A DNA stretch of 64,000 bases, from positions 164,110 through 228,109 of the forward strand of contig NZ_NQKX01000008.1 in assembly GCF_002252635.1 (NCBI RefSeq), read 5' to 3'. The position numbers and the translations under genes were made by a program. The notes under the pieces were generated by a model that did not search any database, was not told where the DNA came from, and saw nothing but the letters and a program-made list of their open reading frames with translations. This DNA comes from Synechococcus sp. MW101C3. GTDB lineage: Bacteria > Cyanobacteriota > Cyanobacteriia > PCC-6307 > Cyanobiaceae. Positions 42,916 to 49,778 of the stretch are shown here, piece after piece. Position 1 is the stretch's first letter. Each line of letters starts with the position of its first letter.

Positions 42916-43704
42916 CTAGGGCCACTCCAAGGTCAGTTCCAGCTTGCGTCTGGCTGTTGCCGAGCTCTTCCTGGAAAAGGGTTGGGCCACTGGGGCCATT
43001 GTTTCGGTTTGGATCCATGCCGTCAACATCGCCAGTCGTCGCTTAGCGCTGGAGATCAGAAAGCGTTGCGGCAGGAGCCACTTGCCACTCCGGGGACGGA
43101 ACCAACCTGGACCAATCGTGCGGTGAAGCGAGTCTTCATTGCCGGGATTCCCGACCATCGACACCCAACCTCCGGCGGCATCAGGAATCTGCTCCGAACG
43201 GGCAATGGAGAGACGCATGGGGCCGGCAAGATCGTTCCAGGTGAAGGCCGCAGCTGGAGGGGATGAAGGGATTCTGACAAAGCCGAATTGGTCCAGGGAC
43301 ACTGCTATGGGGGTTTTCAGTGTCGTCAGTTGATGACTGGATCCATCGGGCATCACCAGCACAAAGTTGTAATCTTTCTGTGGCAATATACCGATGCCTT
43401 CGTGTGCATCATTGGCGATGTAGTAATAGGGGTGGCGATCGTAATAGTTTCCTTGCCAGACCTTGAACTGCATCCTGGTTCCATTGACTTTGATCTGGAG
43501 ATCGTCCCGTTCAATCATCGTGCCCTCACTAGTGGCAAGCACGGCACGAATGGTGTCGCGGGAGACTCGAGCACTGCTGTTCTGTTCAAGCTCTATCGTC
43601 ACGACCACGTCACTGAGATTCTTCGGCAGCTCACGGCTGGTGCGCGTGCAGCCTGCGATTGCCAGTGAAAGGGTGGAAATGGCCAAGGCTGCTCGTTGCC
43701 ACAT
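42916..43704 (-). CDS. Predicted lipoprotein, function unknown
   Basis: A 262-residue protein with a lipoprotein signal: WQRAALAISTLSLAIAGC, where IAGC is an acceptable lipobox. The mature part has a beta-rich middle (SDVVVTIELEQNSSARVSRD, MQFKVWQGNYYDRHPYYYIAND) and a C-terminal stretch rich in Arg and Ser. The ATG at 43704 was taken because the signal starts there; the frame itself is open up to 43893. No family was recognised. Single gene, no operon partners. Confidence 0.65.
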   Translation of the reverse strand: MWQRAALAISTLSLAIAGCTRTSRELPKNLSDVVVTIELEQNSSARVSRDTIRAVLATSEGTMIERDDLQIKVNGTRMQFKVWQGNYYDRHPYYYIANDAHEGIGILPQKDYNFVLVMPDGSSHQLTTLKTPIAVSLDQFGFVRIPSSPPAAAFTWNDLAGPMRLSIARSEQIPDAAGGWVSMVGNPGNEDSLHRTIGPGWFRPRSGKWLLPQRFLISSAKRRLAMLTAWIQTETMAPVAQPFSRKSSATARRKLELTLEWP

Positions 43705-44127
43705 GTCAAAGATCTGTGGTTGAGGGTTGTTACCATTATCCACGCGCCCCTTGTTCCATGATGGCAAGATGCTCAGCCCATGGGCAAAACGACGTGCCGT
43801 GTTGGAAGAATCGAGGCGCCTATCTGGCAAATGGATCCCCAGCTTGACGCCTGCCGATCGACTCGTGGTGCTGGGAATGCTGCTCCATGCCATTGGCCTC
43901 CGTTTGGGGGGATTGAGCCGAACGTAAACGTCACGGGCTGCCGAAGACGGTCCCGTGGGCGTAATGGCAGTTCCTTTTTGTGTGGGTGGTTGAACAAACG
44001 TCTGAAGAAGACCCCTTTGATTCAGCGGTCACGATGCCCAACGCTTACCGGATGGGGTTGTCGGATTCGAAGTCCACAGATCTGCTGATCCGGCGGGATC
44101 AGGCCAGACGAACGGGGGACGCCGGCT
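43705..44127. other. 423-bp region without a recognised gene
   Basis: Short frames on both strands, none with family features. It separates the lipoprotein gene from the frameshifted SCP2-like gene. Confidence 0.5.
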
Positions 44128-44606
44128 TCAGACCGCAAAGCCACGCGCAAACCGCAGCAGCAGCCGTGGGTTTCCCCGCAGGCGGATGCGGCCGGTGAGC
44201 AGGGCCAGCAGCAGGTTGCGCGGCAGGGCTCCGCGCCGCTGAACGCGAAGTGGTCAGTGGCGGTGAGGTTGCGGGCCTGCCCGGGCTGAAAGGTCATCGA
44301 CAACCCGTTGCGGAACGCCTCGACCGAGAGCGGTATGAGGCAGCTGCGCACCCGCTTCACCGTCTTGTGGGGGAAACGTTTCGCCACATGGGCCTCGGCA
44401 TTCGAGCCCGGCACCATACACACTGTTTCGAGCTTCTCCTGCAGCGGTTGCACCACCTCGCGCACGAAGGCCTTGCGCTCGTCATCACGGGCCGAGCGGC
44501 TTTCGGCGAGGTGCTTCGCCCAGTCGCTGAAGCCCCCCAGGAACTCCCGGTCGTTGTGGGTGTAGCAGGCCGAGACGTTGAAGCGGCCATCGTTGCCGAT
44601 CGCCAT
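44128..44606 (-). pseudogene. SCP2-like protein gene with a frameshift
   Basis: From ATG 44606 the frame reads MAIGNDGRFNVSACYTHN and continues to NLTATDHFAFSGAEP; after that it becomes Cys-rich nonsense (CRATCCWPCSPAAS). One frame over, from about 44228, the sequence continues as PRNLLLALLTGRIRLRGNP and ends in FARGFAV at a TGA (44130-44128). That text fits the end of a sterol-carrier-protein-2-like domain. So a one-base shift near 44224-44229 divides the gene. It may be a true pseudogene or a sequencing error in a C-rich run. The N-terminal half, with a charged helix (DDERKAFVREVVQPLQEKLETV), was not assigned. Confidence 0.6.
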
Positions 44607-44690
44607 TGGGGCCCGCTCCCGGTGTTGGATGCTCTCGGGCACAACACATGCCCTCTGAGGCCTTATGGATACAGCCGTGTTGGCCTGGCG

Positions 44691-45704
44691 TTAGCTTGTC
44701 TTCTGATGGGGCGTGCCGATGTACGGGAACTCCTCGAGAATGTCAGTGTGCGGGCTGAGGCCGGTTGGGGGAATATCACCCTTAGAAAGGAAGGCGAGGC
44801 GATGATTGATGACGTCGTCGGTAAAGACACGACCGTTGGGATACGTCGCAGGCTTAGAAGGATTGAAACACAGCATGTCGGGCAAAATGCGGTCGGCGTC
44901 GATCGCGGCGATGGCTTCTTCTCGGGTGTAATTGCCCGTATGCCCCATCAGGTGGACGAACTGATCCGTCCATCGCTTGCGATCGTTAACTGGCTCGCTG
45001 GCGTTGTATTCCAACTTGGTGTCATCGGTGTTGAAGAAGCTGCTGACACTCGGGTGGCCGGCGCGATCAACATGAAGCAGTTTGCCGTCCTCACGCACGC
45101 TGCATCGCCCCCAGATGCGGATCTCCGGCTCGGCGTCGAGCTCGCTCGTGGGTAGCTCGATCACCATCGAGAAGACGTTGGCTTCCGTGTTTGAATCCAC
45201 GCCGGTCCACGGAGACTTGCCGCCCAGGTGGGGGGCGGTGAAGTTTCTGCCGCCTGAGGTATCGAAGAGATTTTTGATGCCGTCGAAGTCGAAAAAGAAA
45301 GCGTCGCTGCGAGCACCGGCGAAGAACGTATAGGCGCCGGACTTGACGATGTTGGGTTCGGCGCCGAAGGAGACCTCGGCATCGGCGATGATCTTTGTTC
45401 CAACAGCTTCGACGGAGCGGGATTCCTCCCCTTTTGCAACGAAGACGGTTACGGTTTGCTTTCCTTCGTTCGGCGGCGAGAACACATAGCTGATCGCGAT
45501 GTCCGTCAGACAATCGCCGTCGTTGTCGATGTTAACGCGGTAGATGGCATCGGGATGGAGCGCGTCGGCCGTTGGATTGGCATTGAGGATGATCACGGTC
45601 CTCGACGGGTCCTTGGGCGACTGGAACGCATAGAGGTCACAGAGGTCGAGTCGTTGGTCCCCGAGAGGCGGACCGAGGTTCAGTCCAGTGAAATGGTTCG
45701 ACAC
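44691..45704 (-). CDS. DUF4331 domain protein
   Basis: A 337-residue protein with the DUF4331 pattern: an opening MSNHFTGLNLGPPLGDQRLDLCDLYAF, then IILNANPTADALHPDAIYRVNIDNDGD, the AGARSDAFFFDFDGIKNLF segment, and NVFSMVIELPTSEL. Members occur in diverse bacteria, often secreted or of unknown place; here no signal peptide is seen. Function unknown. The start is GTG at 45704, with AAAGGAG eight bases upstream, a strong site that fixes it. It stands alone. Confidence 0.88.
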   Translation of the reverse strand: MSNHFTGLNLGPPLGDQRLDLCDLYAFQSPKDPSRTVIILNANPTADALHPDAIYRVNIDNDGDCLTDIAISYVFSPPNEGKQTVTVFVAKGEESRSVEAVGTKIIADAEVSFGAEPNIVKSGAYTFFAGARSDAFFFDFDGIKNLFDTSGGRNFTAPHLGGKSPWTGVDSNTEANVFSMVIELPTSELDAEPEIRIWGRCSVREDGKLLHVDRAGHPSVSSFFNTDDTKLEYNASEPVNDRKRWTDQFVHLMGHTGNYTREEAIAAIDADRILPDMLCFNPSKPATYPNGRVFTDDVINHRLAFLSKGDIPPTGLSPHTDILEEFPYIGTPHQKTS

Positions 45705-46128
45705 TGCTGTTCTCCTTTGAGCCGAGGTTCACAATTATGGACCGGTTGCCGCTCCTGTGGCGGTGCGCACCGAGCCGCGCGCGCAGCCCTCAAGAAACGA
45801 CATGAGTCTTCACGGGCGCGACGAGCGCTGCGGGGGGCTGGAACGAGTGGGGTATCTGCGTCATGATCAGGAATCAATGCAGCGCGGGAGAGCTGCTTAC
45901 AGGCGAGGACGCCGTGGTACGCCTCGTGGGTCTCCTGGGCCAAGGCGATGCACGTTGTGTGCTGCACTTCCCATCTCTAGGGGGTCCCTCGCGCCTGTTG
46001 TGCCTCACGCTCATCATCACCCGCCCGCAACGGCCTGTGCCAAGACAGTTTGCTAAGGACCGGGTCGGGTGAATGATGATGTTAGATTGAGTGATGGATA
46101 TGCACAGAGATCTTGCCTTCAATGCATT
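45705..46128. other. 424-bp region without a recognised gene
   Basis: Only short frames, none with family features. The right part (46079-46085) has GTTAGAT, which fits the integron core-site consensus GTTRRRY, but the motif is too short to mean much alone. Confidence 0.45.
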
Positions 46129-47151
46129 TCACTTGCGATGCCAAGCCTTGATGTCTTTGCTAATGACTTGAATTTGTTTGTTTATTTCAGCAAGCTTCTC
46201 CTGTGAAGAAGAAGCTATAACCGATAGCCCGCTTGAACGCTGATCACGCGCGGCATCCGAAACCCCTTGCTGATGCGAAGTGAAGATGGAGTAGATCAGG
46301 GAAGCCATGCTTAGAAGAGAAGTAAGATAAATCCCGCACTTAGCCCACTTCAGATTCTGATCAGCCTGACTTGTGGCTTCATTAGATGCTTCAATAAGCA
46401 AGTCTGTTTTCAGATTCTGACTGCGTTGAATCTCACATTGTTCCGCTATCAAGGCGCCCACTCTCTGAACTTCTCCAATTAAATCTGACAGGCGCTCATC
46501 GGCTGTCGTATAAGCCTGATCCAGTCTCAGCGCTGATGATGCCTCGATTGGAATGGACTGCCGAATAGGAATGATCGGAGTATTTGCTATTGTCCTGATA
46601 CGGTTTCCGCTCAGAACAGCGTTTAGATCAGCTTGGGCAAAACTGCTTATCTTGCCGAGATTCAGTACAGACTTGAAAGACTTTGCTATTTTATTCCATG
46701 ATCTAGCATATTCGTTTACACACTCTCGCGCCAATCGTTGTAAGTATGCAATATCACTCTCGTCGGGGGTTCGCCTCACTGTCTCCGCAGGAGACCATTG
46801 ACCCGAATCTTTCATTTCTATACTATCACCCGAAGCATACCAGGTCAGTTGGACTTGGTTCCTCCGCAGGTATTCGCTTGCGATTATGGCCAAGTCTTCC
46901 GACGTAATTCTATTTACATCCACAGCAGATCCGTTCGCGAACTGTAAGCTCAGCTCCACTTCGCCGTTGCATGGCAGTCTTGCTTGGTCTGCTGTGAATG
47001 TTTTAAGAAACTCAACAGGGTCATCCTCCCCACTATTGAGAGCTTGCTCGAAGGCTTTAAGTGTGCCCGCCAAGAATGGCTGAAAGAGTATTGTCCCCAA
47101 GCCCCTAGTCTCTATTGAGAATGGAGTCTTCTTCGGAATTTGAAATGCCAT
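46129..47151 (-). CDS. Orphan membrane-anchored protein, function unknown
   Basis: A 340-residue protein not recognised. Residues 1-205 look globular and mixed alpha/beta. Residues 210-268 are helical and rich in Glu, Gln and Ala (DERLSDLIGEVQRVGALIAE), a probable coiled coil. One membrane helix lies at about 270-290 (GIYLTSLLSMASLIYSIF), and a short charged tail ends in EKLAEINKQIQVISKDIK. The arrangement suggests a protein held at the membrane by a C-terminal anchor. Strongly AT-rich compared with core genes, so probably acquired. First of a run of minus-strand orphans. Confidence 0.7.
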   Translation of the reverse strand: MAFQIPKKTPFSIETRGLGTILFQPFLAGTLKAFEQALNSGEDDPVEFLKTFTADQARLPCNGEVELSLQFANGSAVDVNRITSEDLAIIASEYLRRNQVQLTWYASGDSIEMKDSGQWSPAETVRRTPDESDIAYLQRLARECVNEYARSWNKIAKSFKSVLNLGKISSFAQADLNAVLSGNRIRTIANTPIIPIRQSIPIEASSALRLDQAYTTADERLSDLIGEVQRVGALIAEQCEIQRSQNLKTDLLIEASNEATSQADQNLKWAKCGIYLTSLLSMASLIYSIFTSHQQGVSDAARDQRSSGLSVIASSSQEKLAEINKQIQVISKDIKAWHRK

Positions 47152-47282
47152 AACTGATGAACTTGCTTAGAGCCTGTGCCTCAATGGCAATACATTAGCG
47201 ATCTGGTAAGGCGGCGTCACATTTCAAAGGCTATATAGGGGCAATCTAGTGCTCCAGATCAGAATCGGGTAGGTCCGTAAAG

Positions 47283-47690
47283 CTAGCAAGCCTCATCTGC
47301 TCCCGTCTTCTGAATCTGGGTGTTAGATTGTGAGTCAGACCTCTGCTTAATACTACTCATAACCTCACCTATATCGGGAGCCCGGAAAGAGGCCCATCCA
47401 CTCCTGACAAGCCAGACAAACGACGTCACACCTGCCATGACAAATATGGCCTTCCATGTGTCTGCAGCAAAGAATGCATCTTTGAAGGTTGCTGTGCAGA
47501 AGGTTGTAATGATTGCCAGAAGCAGGCCCAGTGGAGCGATCCATTCGTTTCGGCGCTCTAGGTTTTTTAAATGCTTCTGAAGGACTAGCTCTAGCCTGTC
47601 AGAAGTGATCACAATCAATTCTTGATCAGTATTTTCATGAACCTTCTTTATGGGTGCGCTGGCTTGGTTGATTCTGACTCTTCCTGTCAT
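47283..47690 (-). CDS. Small two-helix membrane protein, second gene of a coupled pair
   Basis: A 135-residue protein. Residues 20-47 are a charged amphipathic region (DRLELVLQKHLKNLERRNEW), followed by membrane helices at 48-67 (IAPLGLLLAIITTFCTATF) and 79-98 (AIFVMAGVTSFVWLVRSGWA), then a polar tail. The ATG at 47690 overlaps the stop of the preceding gene (ATGA) and has GGGAGG seven bases upstream. No family was recognised. Pairing of a small soluble protein with a two-helix membrane protein is a common plan in toxin or phage-defence pairs; that is only analogy. Confidence 0.72.
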   Translation of the reverse strand: MTGRVRINQASAPIKKVHENTDQELIVITSDRLELVLQKHLKNLERRNEWIAPLGLLLAIITTFCTATFKDAFFAADTWKAIFVMAGVTSFVWLVRSGWASFRAPDIGEVMSSIKQRSDSQSNTQIQKTGADEAC

Positions 47691-48034
47691 TGCGGCGCCT
47701 CCCAGAAGAATGCGATCTGGATACGCTTCAAGTTTCCGACCGAATCTCCAATGAATTGAAAATATATTGCACGGCCATCTTGTTCGCCAAATCTGGCAGG
47801 CTCTTCGATACACATTGGCAGTGAGTTATTCCAGTTCTTGATGGTGAGTACTGCATGATTATCATTCCCGCTGAGGCTATAGCCAGGCTCGGGATCACCA
47901 CTGAGATCCACAAATAAGATCTTTACCTTTACGACTGAAGAGGAGGCATTGAACTCAATCCATGCCTCCTCACCCTTGGGAACCAGGAGAGTTGCTTCGT
48001 CGATTAGCTCTCGGCCACCTGCTGTGATTTTCAA
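47687..48034 (-). CDS. Small beta-rich protein, first gene of a coupled pair
   Basis: A 115-residue soluble protein: MKITAGGRELIDEATLLVPKG, EEAWIEFNASSSVVKVKILFV, then NHAVLTIKNWNNSLPMCIEE and AIYFQFIGDSVGN. It looks all-beta and may belong to a DUF of small single-domain proteins (it recalls DUF6864), but that is from memory and unsure. Start TTG at 48034 is fixed by AAAGGAG seven bases upstream. It lies 26 bp from the attC-like element at 48061 and is translationally coupled to the membrane protein that follows. Confidence 0.75.
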   Translation of the reverse strand: MKITAGGRELIDEATLLVPKGEEAWIEFNASSSVVKVKILFVDLSGDPEPGYSLSGNDNHAVLTIKNWNNSLPMCIEEPARFGEQDGRAIYFQFIGDSVGNLKRIQIAFFWEAPQ

Positions 48035-48060
48035 TTAAGATCTCCTTTGATATCTGCCAC

Positions 48061-48150
48061 TCTAACGCTGCCCCTGTATGGCAGGCCGGGAGCTTGGTAT
48101 GGCGGAGCAGAGTGTTGGTGGTGGCCTGTCCACTCGAGGGGATTGATAGA
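48061..48150. repeat. attC-like imperfect inverted repeat, copy A
   Basis: Begins TCTAACGCTGCCCCTG and ends with CCTGTCCACT...AGGGG...GATAGA. The arms fold: TCTAAC opposite GATAGA (one mismatch), an unpaired spacer, CCCCT opposite AGGGG, and TGGCAGGCC opposite GGCCTGTCCA with one extra-helical T. This R-spacer-L layout with bulged bases is that of integron attC sites. Its left and right ends are nearly the same as in the copy at 48902-48990, while the centre differs. It begins 6 bp past the HEPN stop. Confidence 0.6.
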
Positions 48151-48156
48151 TGCAGC

Positions 48157-48849
48157 CTATGGTGCAATTATGCGTGAAAGTCTGCCAAACATAGCGCTAT
48201 AGTCATCATAATAGATCTTGTTATTGCCAGGAGGAAAAACATGTGTCACTTCTGCCGAGAGCAAGCGGCCAGCATCGGTGCCCTTCGGGAGCTTGGCGTT
48301 GTGTTGCAGTCCTAGATGAGGGCGAGCTGATTCCTTGAAGCTGTGAATGCACTTCTCTGAGCGGTGAGCGACTCTATTACGTATATTTTGTGCATACCCC
48401 AGACAGGCGCGGTCAGCTTGTGCAACCAAGGAGAATGGTTCACCATTTAAAAAGTCTCGGTCGGCACTCTGAACAACATTATTCCAGCTCTTCCATGAAT
48501 GGTAGAAGGAGGTAGGATGGTGGTTAGGTCTTTGCGCCAAGTGTCGATAGGCCGCCAATAATGTCGCCTTGCGGGTTGAGCTAAGTGTAGGGCGATATCC
48601 ACTTGGTGATCCAGACCCCACAAGGTACCTTATGTATGCCGCATAGACAAACTCCTCCCAGCTTCCCATCAGTGTCAGAAATGAATACGACACAATCCTC
48701 TCGGCCTGCTTGCGAGTCAATGCGCCAGCCTTATTCTTGTACGATATTGCTAGATATGGACGAACAGCTTGCACAAGATTGTCGGAAGAATCCCTAACAG
48801 CATCAAATGCATTCCTAGCCCTCAGAATAATTGGCGGTCTTCCTGCCAT
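48157..48849 (-). CDS. HEPN-domain protein, possible RNase of a defence or toxin system
   Basis: A 230-residue mostly helical protein. NIRNRVAHRSEK contains R157-x4-H162, the HEPN ribonuclease motif; the Arg-Asn at its start is the usual form. Around it are long helices (AERIVSYSFLTLMGSWEEFVYAAYIRYL) as in the MAE_28990/RiboL-PSP kind of HEPN protein. HEPN RNases act in toxin-antitoxin and abortive-infection systems; no nucleotidyltransferase partner is adjacent, so activity or control is unknown. The gene lies between two attC-like elements, 53 bp after one and 6 bp before the other, as a single gene cassette would. AT-rich. Confidence 0.75.
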   Translation of the reverse strand: MAGRPPIILRARNAFDAVRDSSDNLVQAVRPYLAISYKNKAGALTRKQAERIVSYSFLTLMGSWEEFVYAAYIRYLVGSGSPSGYRPTLSSTRKATLLAAYRHLAQRPNHHPTSFYHSWKSWNNVVQSADRDFLNGEPFSLVAQADRACLGYAQNIRNRVAHRSEKCIHSFKESARPHLGLQHNAKLPKGTDAGRLLSAEVTHVFPPGNNKIYYDDYSAMFGRLSRIIAP

Positions 48850-48901
48850 CTGACACGCTCATCACGATAGTTATACCAGCAACCCGGGTGGATCACAAGC
48901 A

Positions 48902-48990
48902 TCTAACGCTGCCCCTGAGTGGCAGGCTAGAAGCTATTGCTAGCGAAGCAGACTCGTCGGCGACCTGTCCACTACAGGGGCTTGTTCGAA
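48902..48990. repeat. attC-like imperfect inverted repeat, copy B
   Basis: Begins TCTAACGCTGCCCCTG and ends CCTGTCCACTACAGGGGCTTGTTCGA in parts. Pairing: TCTAAC with GTTCGA (one mismatch), spacer GCT/TT, GCCCCTG with CAGGGGC, AGTGG with CCACT and CAGG with CCTG, leaving one A and one T extra-helical on the same arm. The first seven bases with the preceding A give ATCTAAC, a match to the attC consensus RYYYAAC; the other box, GTTCGAA, deviates from GTTRRRY at two positions. Copy A shares both ends. It follows the antitoxin stop by 53 bp. Confidence 0.6.
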
Positions 48991-49043
48991 GGTGTCGCAT
49001 CTCCACAAGCGGCGTTTTCGGACCCACGCCTCGCCAGCAGAGC

Positions 49044-49352
49044 TCAAGTCACCTCCGCTTCACTTCTCACACTGGTGCTCAACTTGAGTCCAATGGCAGA
49101 GACCACCTTCAGGATGGTGTCAAAGTTTGGGCTGCGCTCTCCAGATAAGGCCTTGTAGAGGCTCTCCCTAGAAAGGCCTGAGTCTCTGGCCACCTGGGTC
49201 ATGCCCTGTGCCCGAGCGATGTCGCCCAGGGCCTTGGAAATGAAGGCGGCATCTCCATCCGCCTCCTCGATGCAGGCTTCCAGGTAGGCCGCCATCTCCT
49301 CCGCAGTTCGTAGATGCTCGGCGACGTCGTAGGGGCTGGTCGGGGTTTTCAT
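49044..49352 (-). CDS. HigA-like antitoxin (addiction module antidote family)
   Basis: A 102-residue DNA-binding antitoxin: HLRTAEEMAAYLEACIEEA, then the helix-turn-helix DIARAQGMTQVARDSGLSRESLYKAL and SGERSPNFDTILKVVSAIGLKL. This is the pattern of the putative addiction module antidote proteins that pair with RelE/ParE-superfamily toxins. The start overlaps the toxin stop by one base (TGATG), so the order is toxin then antitoxin, as in higBA-type units. It should bind the dyad at 49665-49686. Confidence 0.92.
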   Translation of the reverse strand: MKTPTSPYDVAEHLRTAEEMAAYLEACIEEADGDAAFISKALGDIARAQGMTQVARDSGLSRESLYKALSGERSPNFDTILKVVSAIGLKLSTSVRSEAEVT

Positions 49353-49658
49353 CAGGTCTCCTCCGTAAGGTTGGCTGCCAACAGAAGGGCTTCATCAATG
49401 TCCTTGGCTTGTGAGCTCTTATCTCCGCCAGCCAATAGGATGATCAAGGCGGTTCCCCTCTGTAGGAAGTAGACCCTGTATCCAGGGCCGCAGTCGATCC
49501 GCAACTCCGACACGCCGGCCCCAACGGGCTTGACGTCACCAGGATTGCCGCCGATGAGGCGCTCAATCCTGGCCAGAACCTTCGCCCGGGCTCTGAGATC
49601 ACCCAGACAGACCCTCAAGCCATCGGACGAACCGCTCTGTCTGGCGGACTTCAAGCAT
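49352..49658 (-). pseudogene. RelE/ParE-superfamily toxin gene with a +1 frameshift
   Basis: From ATG 49658 the frame reads MLEVRQTERFVRWLEGLSG and stops at TGA 49601-49599. One frame over it continues as GDLRARAKVLARIERL, NPGDVKPVGAGVSELRID, PGYRVYFLQRG and LLAGGDKSSQAKDIDEAL to 49352. Together this is a complete ~100-residue toxin of the kind paired with HigA-like antidotes. A single extra G in the GGG run at 49602-49604 explains the split. Either the toxin is broken while the antitoxin survives, or expression needs frameshifting, or the sequence has an error. Translation of the long frame from 49693 would give a wrong N-terminus. Confidence 0.75.
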
Positions 49659-49664
49659 GTGCCA

Positions 49665-49686
49665 ACTGTAGCCGTCTGGCTACGGT
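49665..49686. promoter_or_regulatory. Dyad operator of the toxin-antitoxin unit
   Basis: GTAGCC-GTCT-GGCTAC (49668-49683) is a perfect 6-bp inverted repeat; extended arms ACTGTAGCC/GGCTACGGT match at 8 of 9 positions. It ends 7 bp before the toxin start, a usual place for antitoxin autorepression. Confidence 0.7.
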
Positions 49687-49778
49687 CGCGCACCGCTGCC
49701 TCAGAACTCCCATGAGACTGGCGTTGACACTTATGATCATCGCTTAATCAGAACATCAAGTTATGGCATCCACGAAAG

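Noticed and set aside
44250..45155. 301-codon plus-strand frame across the SCP2-like and DUF4331 genes
   Set aside because: It spans two minus-strand genes and the gap between them; DUF4331 has a strong ribosome-binding site on the other strand.
47152..47282. Possible third attC-like element after the two-gene unit
   Set aside because: Has GCC...AGGGGC fragments but no TCTAAC box and the arms do not pair well.
46079..47331. GTTAGAT core-site-like heptamers at 46079 and near 47325
   Set aside because: Seven bases are too few to support an integron core site, and the second lies within a coding region.
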